From the NCBI RefSeq assembly GCF_000287675.1, contig NZ_ALJL01000024.1, positions 62,001 to 126,000 of the forward strand: DNA of 64,000 nucleotides, written 5' to 3'. Each line of letters starts with the position of its first letter. Positions within the stretch are counted from its first letter, which is position 1. Made by a program: the position numbers and the translations under genes. The stretch is from Lachnoanaerobaculum sp. ICM7. Lineage in GTDB: Bacteria; Bacillota; Clostridia; Lachnospirales; Lachnospiraceae. The notes under the pieces were generated by a model. That model was not told the DNA's origin. It saw only the letters and a program-made list of their open reading frames with translations, and ran no database searches. This document shows, one piece after another, positions 43,429-52,217 of the stretch.

Positions 43429-44007
43429 TTATTTTGCTACATAAACTCCGTCATTATTTACATAGTAACCGTCAGGAGTTGTTGCATTGTACCACATAGC
43501 ACCGTTAGCATCGAAATAGTACCAAAGATGTGTATTCTCTGTGAGTAACCAACCGATGTTCATATGTCCGTCATCATGTAAGTAGTACCAGTTATTATTG
43601 ATATGTAACCATGAAGTATACATATAACCGTCTGCATTGAAATAATACCATTTAGAATCCTTGAATACCCAAGTATTCTTTGCATAATTTCCTGCACCAT
43701 AGTTTAACCACCAGCCGTTGGCATCCTTCACCCATGTACCTGCTGAAGAGCTTAAAGTTGATACTGAACTGCTTCTTCTGTTGCTTGAACCTGAACCGCC
43801 TGATGATGAAGAACCTCCTCTTCCTCTTCCTGAACTTGAAGGTGTTGCAACAGATGGTGTTGAAGGTGTTGCTGTTGATGATGTTGCCACTACTGCAGCA
43901 GTACTTCTTGACGGTATAATAATTGTTGATGGAGCCGCATTAGCTGCAAAAACTGCTCCAAATGTTAAACCTAATCCTAATGTAAGTGTCGCTATTAAAC
44001 GTTTCAT
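43429..44007 (-). CDS. Secreted protein with cell-wall/choline-binding-type repeats
   Basis: 192 residues: a signal peptide (MKRLIATLTLGLGLTFGAVF, cleavage likely after ANA), a Thr/Ser/Pro- and Gly/Arg-rich linker (GRGRGGSSSSGGSGSSN), then about five aromatic repeats of the CW-binding type (GTWVKDANGWWLNYG, NTWVFKDSKWYYFNADG, SWLHINNNWYYLHDDG, GWLLTENTHLWYYFDANG). It probably attaches non-covalently to the wall. No catalytic domain is present. Start at 44007 after GGAGGGATAT; four codons of the longer frame belong to the leader. Confidence 0.85.
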   Translation of the reverse strand: MKRLIATLTLGLGLTFGAVFAANAAPSTIIIPSRSTAAVVATSSTATPSTPSVATPSSSGRGRGGSSSSGGSGSSNRRSSSVSTLSSSAGTWVKDANGWWLNYGAGNYAKNTWVFKDSKWYYFNADGYMYTSWLHINNNWYYLHDDGHMNIGWLLTENTHLWYYFDANGAMWYNATTPDGYYVNNDGVYVAK

Positions 44008-44059
44008 ATATCCCTCCATATATCAAATTAATTTAATATTTCTTAACGAAACATTTAGG

Positions 44060-44088
44060 ATAATAACATCATTCAACAAATAATGCAA
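44060..44088 (-). promoter_or_regulatory. Promoter of the surface-repeat protein gene
   Basis: On the minus strand TTGCAT (44083-44088), 17 bases, TATTAT (44060-44065), 53 bases before the start codon. A perfect 18-bp AT-rich palindrome, AATTAACATATGTTAATT (44172-44189), lies further upstream and is a possible operator. Confidence 0.68.
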
Positions 44089-44221
44089 TGTAAATTACCT
44101 TTCTAAAAAATTACAACTTTCTTACATAATTAATTGTAATCTATGAAACACATATATTAACAGATACAAGCAATTAACATATGTTAATTATTTTAATTAA
44201 AAAAGTTTTCACATAACATAA

Positions 44222-44244
44222 AAGGAAAGGCATAACCTCCCCTT
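44222..44244 (-). terminator. Weak hairpin after uxuA
   Basis: AAGGGGAGG and CCTTTCCTT pair in minus-strand RNA with two G-U pairs and a 5-base loop, followed by TTATGTTATG. A weak terminator at best. Confidence 0.45.
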
Positions 44245-44250
44245 AAAACC

Positions 44251-45318
44251 TTATTTCTTATCAAATTTTTCAAGTGCGTCCCATACACCAAGAATATACA
44301 TTACACCAAGTGCTCTGTCATACAGACCGTATCCAGGTCTACACTTTTCATCCCAGATATGTCTTCCATGGTCAGGACGAATATATCCTGTATATCCACA
44401 GTCGTGATAAGCCTTTATAATATCAAGGATTCCTACATCTCCGTCACAATCTCTATGTGAAACTTCCGAGAAATCTCCTCCTTCATAGTGCTTTACATTT
44501 CTTATATGTGCAAAGTAGATTCTGTCACAGTGCTTCCTTACTATATTTGCAACTCTGTTTTTCTCATTTGCTCCCAATGAACCTGAACAAAGTGTAAGTC
44601 CTGAATAAGGATTGTCTACAAGCTTTAAAAACTTATCGATTGCAGCTTCATCAACCAAAAGTCTTGGAAGTCCGAAAATATCCCATGGCGGATCATCCTG
44701 GTGAATAGCCATTTTGATATTACATTCCTCACAAGTAGGCATTATTGCCTCCAAGAAATACTTTAAGTTTTCCCAAAGCTTTTCTTTTGTAACAGGCTTA
44801 TATGCCTCAAAAAGTTCCTTTAAATGCTCAAGTCTCTCAGGCTCCCAACCCGGCATTGTATATCCCTTTGACCCTTCTATGATATATTTTGCCATCTCAA
44901 TAGGATCTTCTCTGATAACTTTCTTTTCATAAAAAAGTGCATTTGAACCGTCAGGCAACTCATGATGTAAATCAGTTCTGGTCCAGTCAAATACAGGCAT
45001 AAAGTTGTAACATACAACTTTTACACCGAATTTTGCAAGATTTTTTAGAGTTGTTTTATAGTTCTCTATAAGTGCATCTCTCGTAGGTAAGCCTATCTTT
45101 ATATCATCATGAACATTTACCGACTCAACAACATCCATATTAAAACCATAAGGCATTAGTTGCTTTCTTACCTCTTCGATTTCGGCCACTTCCCAAACTT
45201 CTCCTGCAGCCTTATTATGTAGTGCCCAAACAATGCCCTCTACACCCGGAATCTGCTTGATTTGCTTTAAGGTGACGGAGTCATTTCCTTCTCCGTACCA
45301 GCGCCAAGTCATTTGCAT
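44251..45318 (-). CDS. uxuA: Mannonate dehydratase
   Basis: Converts D-mannonate to 2-keto-3-deoxygluconate in glucuronate breakdown. 355 residues with MQMTWRWYGEGNDSVTLKQI, IVWALHNKAAGEVW, MAIHQDDPPWDIFGLPR, LCSGSLGANEKN, FAHIRNV and RPDHGRHIW, the metal-site motifs of UxuA. It lies 53 bases after uxuB and is cotranscribed with it. Confidence 0.96.
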   Translation of the reverse strand: MQMTWRWYGEGNDSVTLKQIKQIPGVEGIVWALHNKAAGEVWEVAEIEEVRKQLMPYGFNMDVVESVNVHDDIKIGLPTRDALIENYKTTLKNLAKFGVKVVCYNFMPVFDWTRTDLHHELPDGSNALFYEKKVIREDPIEMAKYIIEGSKGYTMPGWEPERLEHLKELFEAYKPVTKEKLWENLKYFLEAIMPTCEECNIKMAIHQDDPPWDIFGLPRLLVDEAAIDKFLKLVDNPYSGLTLCSGSLGANEKNRVANIVRKHCDRIYFAHIRNVKHYEGGDFSEVSHRDCDGDVGILDIIKAYHDCGYTGYIRPDHGRHIWDEKCRPGYGLYDRALGVMYILGVWDALEKFDKK

Positions 45319-45371
45319 AAATTTCTCCTTCTATAATATCTATACAATAAAAGTAACCAAAGTTACCGATA

Positions 45372-46982
45372 TTATCCCACATATTTCTTCAATGTCTCCC
45401 TTACAGCTCCCTTTCCGGCTATAAGTTCAACAAAATAATTCTCAGAAAGTTCTCCAAGACCTACTTCATAAAGATTTACTCCAAATATAGAAGCATCGCT
45501 AAAGAGCTTTTCCAGTCTTGAATGTACATCAGTATCTCCGATTTTAATATCTGCCACCATAGGAACCACCTTATCAAGTAAAGGATCCGGACTGAGCTCA
45601 AATTTATTTAAATTGTCATCGATACCCATAAGATATCTTGCCCAACCTGCAAATACAAGTGGTATAAGCTTAAGGTCTGATACCTTTAAACTTTCGCTCT
45701 TCTCATATGCCTTTATCGTCTCACCGAATCTTATTGCAAGCTTTTGTGATGTATCACAGGCAATTCTTTGCGGTGTATCAGGCATAAACGGATTTGGAAG
45801 TCTTACCTCTACTACTGTATCTATGAAATCTTTAGGATTTATAATTCCCGGATCTGTAACTACAGGAAGTCCCTCTTTGTATCCGATAGTCTGAATAAGT
45901 TTTGTGAGCTCTGTATCTTTCATCTCATCACTGATTTTTTCATATCCCAAGAGACATCCATATATTGCAAGAGTTGTATGTAATGGATTAAGGCATGTAC
46001 ATACCTTCATTCTCTCTACCATATCTACAACTTCACGCTTTGTAAACATTACTCCACCATCTTCAAGCTTAGGTCTGCCGTTCGGGAAATTGTCCTCAAT
46101 TACAAGGTATTCAGCCTCTTCTGCATTTACAAACGGTGCCACAAATGTATTCTTGCTTGTCTTAACAAAATCAACATCCTCTATACCGTCTTTAACAAGC
46201 ATATCCATTACGGAGTCAGCCGGTCTCGGTGTTATTTTATCAATCATAGACCATGGGAAACTTACCTTTTTGGAATCTTCTACATATGATAAAAATCCTT
46301 TGTCACAGACATTGTTATCAGACCAATTCTTTGCAAATGCTGTTACGGCGCCTTTAAGCTTATCACCATTATGTGAGCAGTTATCCATACTTACCATGGC
46401 AACCGGAAGTGCACCTGCCTTAAATCTCTCATAGAGCATAGCACATACCTTACCCATATAGCTGGTTGCTTTTTCAGGTCCTACTTTAAAATCAGCCTCA
46501 ATACCTGCAGGAGTATTACCGTTTCCATCCACCACAGCATATCCCTTTTCAGTAATTGTAAAACTTACCATTTGAAGCGAAGGTTTTCTGAAAAGCTCCT
46601 TTAATGTTTCATAATCCGCATTTTCAGGATCTACTCTCAAAGACTCTACAACCGAGCCTACAATATTTTTCTCAACCGTTCCGTCACAGCAGAGCTTCAT
46701 ATATATTGTAAGATTGTCAAATGACTTGAATGCCTTATCTATTATTTCATAATCAAAACCTTCTGCAACAACAAGACCTATATCTGTTTTCTTTTCATTT
46801 AAAAGATTGTTTAAAACATTTGCCTGGAATGCTCTGAAAATATTCCCGGCACCGAAATGTATCCAGTTCGGATTTGCAAGTGTATTATTTTTCACCTGCT
46901 CTCTGTCATACTTTGGTAGAGAGTATCCAAGTTTTTCCCATGCCGCTGCATTTTCTAAAATACTTATTTGATTAAGTTTCAT
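45372..46982 (-). CDS. uxuB: D-mannonate oxidoreductase (fructuronate reductase), mannitol dehydrogenase family
   Basis: A 536-residue long-chain polyol dehydrogenase. The NAD site is near WIHFGAGNIFRAFQANVL and the catalytic motif is KVCTCLNPLH (K-x5-N-x2-H). Placement directly before uxuA supports reduction of D-fructuronate to D-mannonate. Start at 46982 (MKLNQISILENAAAWEKLGY) with GAGGAG upstream. Genes for uxaC, kdgK and kdgA are not in the window. Confidence 0.92.
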   Translation of the reverse strand: MKLNQISILENAAAWEKLGYSLPKYDREQVKNNTLANPNWIHFGAGNIFRAFQANVLNNLLNEKKTDIGLVVAEGFDYEIIDKAFKSFDNLTIYMKLCCDGTVEKNIVGSVVESLRVDPENADYETLKELFRKPSLQMVSFTITEKGYAVVDGNGNTPAGIEADFKVGPEKATSYMGKVCAMLYERFKAGALPVAMVSMDNCSHNGDKLKGAVTAFAKNWSDNNVCDKGFLSYVEDSKKVSFPWSMIDKITPRPADSVMDMLVKDGIEDVDFVKTSKNTFVAPFVNAEEAEYLVIEDNFPNGRPKLEDGGVMFTKREVVDMVERMKVCTCLNPLHTTLAIYGCLLGYEKISDEMKDTELTKLIQTIGYKEGLPVVTDPGIINPKDFIDTVVEVRLPNPFMPDTPQRIACDTSQKLAIRFGETIKAYEKSESLKVSDLKLIPLVFAGWARYLMGIDDNLNKFELSPDPLLDKVVPMVADIKIGDTDVHSRLEKLFSDASIFGVNLYEVGLGELSENYFVELIAGKGAVRETLKKYVG

Positions 46983-47010
46983 TATTATTCTCCTCATTTT
47001 GACCTAAAAA

Positions 47011-47082
47011 GCTTATAAACGATATTTATAAGCCACAACTTCGACCATAAATATATTACAATTTACGTTGTAAGACATTCAA
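47011..47082 (-). promoter_or_regulatory. uxuBA promoter with two dyads
   Basis: On the minus strand TTGAAT (47077-47082), 18 bases, TAATAT (47053-47058). TTACAA-TTTACG-TTGTAA (47056-47073) occupies the spacer and part of the -10. A perfect 9-bp-arm dyad GCTTATAAA-CGATA-TTTATAAGC (47011-47033) lies just after the expected start. Both are candidate operators for a hexuronate regulator; no regulator gene is adjacent. Confidence 0.68.
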
Positions 47083-47113
47083 TATTTTATCATCTTTTCC
47101 AAATAAAAAGCAA

Positions 47114-47157
47114 GGCTGAACCGTTACAAAACTTCACTTTTATAACACGGTTCAGCC
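47114..47157 (-). terminator. Terminator of the ahpC-reductase operon
   Basis: GGCTGAACCGT (47114-47124) and ACGGTTCAGCC (47147-47157), a perfect 11-bp stem with a longer loop, followed on the minus strand by TTGCTTTTTATTT. Confidence 0.85.
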
Positions 47158-47181
47158 TACTGAATTCAATAGTTTTAATAT

Positions 47182-48792
47182 TTAATTATTTATATACTCA
47201 AGAACTTCTTCTATACTCTTCTTACCGAAGAAAACTTTATCTTCATTCATTACCAAACACGGCACACTCATTACATGATACTTTTCTCTGAGATCTCCGA
47301 AATGATTTATATCATAAACCTGTGCATCAATATTCGTATTTAACGAAGCAATTCTTTGTACCGCTACAACAAGATCAGGACACATTGTACAGCTGAGTGA
47401 TACTAAGATTTTAAATGATACTTTATCCTTTATATTAAGTATCTTCTCTCTTATATCATCACTTAATCCCTGTCCCGGACCTGATACATTGTATATACCA
47501 AGAATAAATGAAGTAAATTCATGTCCTCCCGGAACACCGTGGAATGCCAGACCGCTGTATTCTCCGTCTCTATGTATTTCTACAACAGGCGCCTTTGCTT
47601 CATCTTTTACCTCTTCAACAGAAATCTTGTCTGTAAGTTTACCAAGTTCTGTCATATATGAAAGGAGTTCTTTTGATACATCATCATCCTTCACATATAC
47701 CTTAAGTAAAATATCATTTTCCATCTTACCGAATACAGTATTTAACTGTGCCAGCATATCAGATGAGAATAATCCTTCTTCCTTGACTTCTTCCTTAGGT
47801 AAACTTCCCTTTCCTGCACCTGATTGCCTTATCGGAACTACAGGCTTGATACCTGTCTTTTTATGCATTACAGAGATATACTTTTCAAGTTCTGTTGCTG
47901 CAATACCTGCATCTCCTACAGTTGTTACCACCTGTCTGAGAGGCTTTATACAAACATCTCCTGCCGCATACAATCCGTCAATTGCAGTTTTCTTTGAGTT
48001 GTCTGTAATTACATATCCTCTTTCATCAAGTATTCCGAAGTCCTTTACCAAAGATGTTGCCGGCTCATATCCTGCAAATACGAATACACCGAAACCTTCC
48101 TTATCTTCAAATACTTCTTCTTTACCTGTTTCATTGTTCTTATAAACAATTCTCTCAAGGACGTCTCCACCCTCTACTTTAACCACTTCAGTATGTGTAA
48201 GTACGGTTATGTTCTCGTTATCATAAGCATGCTGCGCAGTAGTCTTTGCGCAAGTAAAGTCAGGTTCTCTTATAAGAATGGTTACATGCTTTGCATACTT
48301 GGTCAAAAATACACTTTCTTCCGCTGCGGCAAATCCACCACCAACAACAAAAACCTCTTTTCCTTTAAAGAATTCTCCATCGCATGTCGCACAATATGCA
48401 ACTCCATGTCCTTTGAATTCAGCTTCACCCTGAAATCCTATCATTCTCGGCGATGCACCTGTTGCAAGTATTACTCCGAAACACTCAATATCTCCCTTTG
48501 ATGTATGTACCTTTTTGATATCACCGTCCATATCAATGGAGTCAACTGTAGCAAGTAAGAATTCGGCACCAAAGTTTTCCGCCTGCTTTCTCATCTGCTC
48601 GCCTAACTTTGCTCCTGAGATATGCTCTATTCCCGGATAATTTACAACTTCAGCGGTCAGACTGATCTGACCGCCAAATTTCTCTTTTTCTATAACAAGT
48701 ACACGATAATATGCTCTGGCTAAGTAAATAGCCGCTGTCAGACCTGCAGGACCTCCGCCCACAATGACTGCATCGTACATATTTTTACTCAT
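47182..48792 (-). CDS. Thioredoxin-reductase-like flavoprotein fused to a C-terminal AhpF-N-type thioredoxin-fold module
   Basis: 536 residues. Residues 1-310 are a TrxB-type reductase (VGGGPAGLTAAIYLARA; redox pair C134/C137 in CATCDG; a second NAD site at VGGGFAAAEE). Residues 345-536 form two thioredoxin-like folds as in the AhpF N-terminal domain, with the active pair C468/C471 in SLSCTMCPDL and cis-Pro in MSVPCLVM. In classical AhpF this module is at the N-terminus, so the order is reversed. It lies 14 bases after ahpC and almost certainly reduces AhpC with NAD(P)H. Confidence 0.9.
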   Translation of the reverse strand: MSKNMYDAVIVGGGPAGLTAAIYLARAYYRVLVIEKEKFGGQISLTAEVVNYPGIEHISGAKLGEQMRKQAENFGAEFLLATVDSIDMDGDIKKVHTSKGDIECFGVILATGASPRMIGFQGEAEFKGHGVAYCATCDGEFFKGKEVFVVGGGFAAAEESVFLTKYAKHVTILIREPDFTCAKTTAQHAYDNENITVLTHTEVVKVEGGDVLERIVYKNNETGKEEVFEDKEGFGVFVFAGYEPATSLVKDFGILDERGYVITDNSKKTAIDGLYAAGDVCIKPLRQVVTTVGDAGIAATELEKYISVMHKKTGIKPVVPIRQSGAGKGSLPKEEVKEEGLFSSDMLAQLNTVFGKMENDILLKVYVKDDDVSKELLSYMTELGKLTDKISVEEVKDEAKAPVVEIHRDGEYSGLAFHGVPGGHEFTSFILGIYNVSGPGQGLSDDIREKILNIKDKVSFKILVSLSCTMCPDLVVAVQRIASLNTNIDAQVYDINHFGDLREKYHVMSVPCLVMNEDKVFFGKKSIEEVLEYINN

Positions 48793-48806
48793 AATGTCCC
48801 CTAATA

Positions 48807-49370
48807 TTATAACTGACCTACAAGATCAAGACTTGGCTTTAATGTCTCAGCACCCGGCTGCCACTTAGCAGGGCAAACCTGATCGCCATGCTCATGAACA
48901 AACTGGCAAGCACGAAGCTTTCTTAAAAGCTCTTCTGCATTTCTTCCTACTCCACCTGCATTTACTTCATAAGAAACGATCTTTCCGTCAGGATTGATGA
49001 TGAAAGAACCTCTCTCTGCCAAACCGTTCTCCTCGATATATACTTCAAAATCTCTTGAAAGCACATGTGTAGGATCTGCAAGCATCGGATACTCGATCTT
49101 TGAAATACGCTCTGAATGATCATGCCATGCCTTATGTGTGAAATGTGTATCTGTTGAAACTGAATAAATCTCACATCCTGCCTCAGCAAACTCCTTGTAG
49201 TTCTTCTGTAAATCCTCCAACTCTGTAGGACATACAAATGTGAAATCTGCAGGATAGAAGAAGAATACACTCCACTTTCCTAAGATATCCTTCTTAGATA
49301 CCTCAACAAAATCTCCCTTATGAAATCCCTGTACGCTAAACTCTCCAACTTCCTTGTTAATTAATGACAT
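48807..49370 (-). CDS. ahpC: Peroxiredoxin AhpC
   Basis: A 187-residue typical 2-Cys peroxiredoxin. The peroxidatic C47 is in FYPADFTFVCPTELE and the resolving C166 in HGDQVCPAKWQPG. It reduces hydrogen peroxide and organic peroxides in the cytoplasm and is recycled by the reductase encoded next. ATG after AAGGAGGCAATT. Confidence 0.97.
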   Translation of the reverse strand: MSLINKEVGEFSVQGFHKGDFVEVSKKDILGKWSVFFFYPADFTFVCPTELEDLQKNYKEFAEAGCEIYSVSTDTHFTHKAWHDHSERISKIEYPMLADPTHVLSRDFEVYIEENGLAERGSFIINPDGKIVSYEVNAGGVGRNAEELLRKLRACQFVHEHGDQVCPAKWQPGAETLKPSLDLVGQL

Positions 49371-49651
49371 AATTGCCTCCTTATATAAATAAAATATTTT
49401 TAGTTCTAAATCAGTATAGGAAATATCTTTACTCGAAAAGTAAATGATAGGTTTTCCTAACCTGTTGTTATTATATTTAACATAAAATTATTGTATACAC
49501 AATAGCATTTTTGTAATTTCAGCATTTTAACTAATAATAATTCCTATTATTACCAATTATATACACTAATTTTTTATATGGAGTTATGAGATTCTATACT
49601 CTGCTTAAGTTCTGATTCTGAATAAAATTATAGAAGTTTCATTCAAAATAA
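49371..49651 (-). promoter_or_regulatory. ahpC upstream region
   Basis: A TATACT -10 (49413-49418, minus) lacks a good -35. Instead a dyad TTTACT-CGAAA-AGTAAA (49428-49444) covers the -35 area, suggesting factor-dependent control. Further up, AGGTT-AGGAA-AACCT and a TTGTATACACAA stretch (about 49490) are visible. I see no PerR-consensus box and no gene. Confidence 0.5.
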
Positions 49652-49654
49652 AAA

Positions 49655-49736
49655 AGGGGCGTTGCTCCGGATACCAATGAACTCAATATAGCTTAAATTC
49701 TATATATTTATATTATATTCCGAGCAGCAGCCCTCT
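49655..49736 (-). terminator. Large imperfect hairpin, second terminator after truA
   Basis: GGGGC-GT-TGCTC-C-GGA pairs with TCC-GAGCA-GCA-GCCC across a 45-base AT-rich loop. On the minus strand the structure ends GCCCCTTTTTTATTTTG, so it can act as a back-up terminator for the ecf-truA operon. It could also be a small RNA; I see no promoter for one. Confidence 0.5.
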
Positions 49737-49751
49737 TATTATTCATTATCT

Positions 49752-49779
49752 AAAAAAAGGATGCGATTATCTCGCATCC
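49752..49779 (-). terminator. Terminator of the ecf-truA operon
   Basis: GGATGCGA-TTATC-TCGCATCC, followed on the minus strand by TTTTTTTAG. Confidence 0.93.
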
Positions 49780-49782
49780 TGC

Positions 49783-50520
49783 TTAAATATATTCAATTTC
49801 AACTAAAGTAAGTCCCTTTGCAGGCATTGTCTGTCCTGCAAGTTTTCTGTTTTTTGCTTTCATTATCTCTGTGATATGACTTGGCGGATAAACTCCCATA
49901 CCTACCTTTATCAGAGTACCTGCTATGATTCGAATCATATTGTAGAGGAAACCGTCACCTCTTATCACAATAGTAATCATATCTTCATCCTGTAATACTT
50001 CCAGAGAAAATATAGTTCTTACCGGTGATGACGCCTGAGATTTTTGTGAGCAAAAGCTTGTAAAATCATGTGTTCCGATAAAGTACCCGCTTGCCTCTCT
50101 CATCTTGTCAACATCCAGATTAAAATAGCAAAAATGAGCATAAAGTCGTTCTGTAGGTATATCAATCTTTCGATTTAAAATCCTATATGTATAAGTCTTT
50201 ATACAGTCGTTCTTTCTCGGATGCCAACCTGCTTCCACCTCATCGGAATATTGTATTCTGATATCGTCAGGTAATCTTTGATTTATAGCAAATGCAAACT
50301 TATCTGCCGCCATTCTTGCATTAGTATCAAATACCGCTACATTTCCATAGGCATGGACTCCGGAGTCTGTTCTGGAGGCACCTATTATCTCTGTTTCTTC
50401 ACCTGTCAATTTTGAAATAGCATTATTTAATACTTCTTCTATAGTTATTCCGTTGGGCTGCTTTTGCCAGCCACAGTAATTCGTACCGTCATAGGATACT
50501 ATAAGTCTTATTCTTCTCAT
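49783..50520 (-). CDS. truA: tRNA pseudouridine(38-40) synthase TruA
   Basis: 245 residues. MRRIRLIVSYDGTNYCGWQK, and the catalytic Asp in ASRTDSGVHAYGN; FLYNMIRIIAGTLIKVG near the end. Isomerises uridines in the anticodon arm. Start at 50520 after AGTAGGGTA; the upstream extension to 50553 overlaps ecfT in another frame and is unlikely. Confidence 0.96.
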   Translation of the reverse strand: MRRIRLIVSYDGTNYCGWQKQPNGITIEEVLNNAISKLTGEETEIIGASRTDSGVHAYGNVAVFDTNARMAADKFAFAINQRLPDDIRIQYSDEVEAGWHPRKNDCIKTYTYRILNRKIDIPTERLYAHFCYFNLDVDKMREASGYFIGTHDFTSFCSQKSQASSPVRTIFSLEVLQDEDMITIVIRGDGFLYNMIRIIAGTLIKVGMGVYPPSHITEIMKAKNRKLAGQTMPAKGLTLVEIEYI

Positions 50521-50524
50521 TACC

Positions 50525-51331
50525 CTACTTCCTAAACACAAAAACCAATGCAATACATATAAGCATATATATCAAATAATATAAATATGCAATTATATCA
50601 ATCTTCTTATATTTTAAAGGTTTAAGCTTGGTTCTGCCCTCACCGCCGTGATAACATCTGGCTTCCATCGCCATTGCCAAATCCGTAGCTCTTCTCATTG
50701 CTGAAATAAAAAGCGGTACAAGAAGCGGTACCATTGCCTTTGCTTTTTGTATTATATTTCCGGACTCAAAATCGGCACCTCTTGCCATCTGAGCCTTCAT
50801 TATTTTATCTGTTTCCTCTATCAATATAGGAATAAATCTAAGTGCAATTGACATCATCATTGATATCTCATGTACAGGTATCTTTATAACCTTCAAAAAC
50901 CCAAGACTTTTTTCAAGGCCGTCTGTCAGTGCATTCGGAGTTGTTGTCAATGTCATTATAGATGATCCTACTATTAGGAAAATCAATCTCAGTCCCATGA
51001 ATATTGAAATTCTGATACCTTCTTTAGTTATTTTAATTATCCATAGTTTAAATACCACTTCTCCGTCAGTCAAAAACAGATTAAAACTGACACTGATAAT
51101 CAAAAGTATAAGGACCGCTTTCAGCCCCTTTACCATAAATTTCACCGGTACCTTTGAAAGCGAAATAGCAACCACCAAAAAGAGTGTTGCCAAAGCGTAT
51201 CCCGGCCATGAGTTTGCTATAAACAGAGAAATAATAAAAATCATGGTTCCAAAAAGCTTTGTTCTCGGATCAAGTCTATGTATTACAGAATCTATTGGGT
51301 AATACTGTCCCAATGTAATATCTCTAAGCAT
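50525..51331 (-). CDS. ecfT: ECF transporter T component
   Basis: A 268-residue membrane protein with about five helices. Two Ala-Arg-Gly-type coupling motifs, MARGADF and MEARCYHGG, contact the ATPases. It is the shared scaffold for several vitamin-specific S components encoded elsewhere. It overlaps ecfA2 by 8 bases. Confidence 0.95.
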   Translation of the reverse strand: MLRDITLGQYYPIDSVIHRLDPRTKLFGTMIFIISLFIANSWPGYALATLFLVVAISLSKVPVKFMVKGLKAVLILLIISVSFNLFLTDGEVVFKLWIIKITKEGIRISIFMGLRLIFLIVGSSIMTLTTTPNALTDGLEKSLGFLKVIKIPVHEISMMMSIALRFIPILIEETDKIMKAQMARGADFESGNIIQKAKAMVPLLVPLFISAMRRATDLAMAMEARCYHGGEGRTKLKPLKYKKIDIIAYLYYLIYMLICIALVFVFRK

Positions 51332-52199
51332 TTTTATCCTTCCTCTTAATATACTCTAATATTGTATCCCTGGCTTCTTCTATTGTAGTAATATCGTCCC
51401 CAAGGTCTATACCTTCTTTTTTAAGCCTCTCCACTATATAAGTTATTCCCGGCGCACTAAGTCCTATGCTCTCAAGATATTTATATTTCTTAAAAACCTC
51501 CTTAGGTGTTCCGTCTAAAACAAGCTCACCGGCATTCATAACAAGTAATCTGTCAACATACTTTGCTACATCTTCCATACTGTGAGAAACTAAAATGACT
51601 GTCATATCCCTTGATTTTTTCAATTCTATAATTTCGTCAAAGAGCTCATCCCTTCCCTTCGGATCAAGTCCGGCTGTAGGCTCATCTAAAATGAGCACTT
51701 CCGGATTCATAGCTAAAACTCCGGCTATTGCAACTCTTCTTTTTTGTCCTCCTGAAAGTTCAAAAGGTGATTTTTTATAATAGCTTTCATCAAGGCCTAC
51801 CAGAGCAAGACTTTCCTTTGCCCTTGCTTCCACCACTTCTTCAGAAAGTTTTTGATTTCTTGGTCCGAATTCCACATCTGAGAGTACATCCACCTCAAAG
51901 AGCTGATGCTCAGGATATTGGAAAACCAAACCTACCTTTTGTCTAAGAAGTTTCATATCATACTTTGCCGTATATATATTTTCTCCGTTAAAGAAAAGCT
52001 CGCCTGAAGTAGCCTTTATCAGTCCGTTCAAGTGCTGTATCAAAGTAGATTTTCCCGAGCCGGTATGTCCGATAACACCCACAAACTCACCCTTTTTGAT
52101 GGTAAATGATACATCCTTTATGGCATACTGCTCAAATGCGGTACCCTCTCCATATATAAAATTTAATTTCTTTGCTTCTATTTGCACGCTATCTTGCAT
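51324..52199 (-). CDS. ecfA2: ECF transporter ATPase, A2 type
   Basis: A 291-residue ATPase with Walker A GHTGSGKSTLIQHLNGL, signature LSGGQKRR, Walker B VLILDEPTAGLD and H-loop VSHSM. The second ATPase gene of the pair upstream of ecfT, as in the standard order. Start at 52199 (MQDSVQIEAKKLNFIYGEG) preceded by GGAG; an ATG four codons upstream has none. Confidence 0.95.
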   Translation of the reverse strand: MQDSVQIEAKKLNFIYGEGTAFEQYAIKDVSFTIKKGEFVGVIGHTGSGKSTLIQHLNGLIKATSGELFFNGENIYTAKYDMKLLRQKVGLVFQYPEHQLFEVDVLSDVEFGPRNQKLSEEVVEARAKESLALVGLDESYYKKSPFELSGGQKRRVAIAGVLAMNPEVLILDEPTAGLDPKGRDELFDEIIELKKSRDMTVILVSHSMEDVAKYVDRLLVMNAGELVLDGTPKEVFKKYKYLESIGLSAPGITYIVERLKKEGIDLGDDITTIEEARDTILEYIKRKDKNA

Positions 52200-52217
52200 T
52201 ATTATCTCCAAATGTGT

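Noticed and set aside
43680-44083. Overlapping plus-strand frames opposite the surface-repeat protein
   Set aside because: Low-complexity Leu/Glu/Pro translations of the antisense of a Ser/Gly-rich linker, with no SD.
49655-49736. Independent small RNA between ahpC and truA
   Set aside because: The hairpin ends in a T-run on the minus strand right after the truA terminator and no promoter was found; a back-up terminator explains it more simply.
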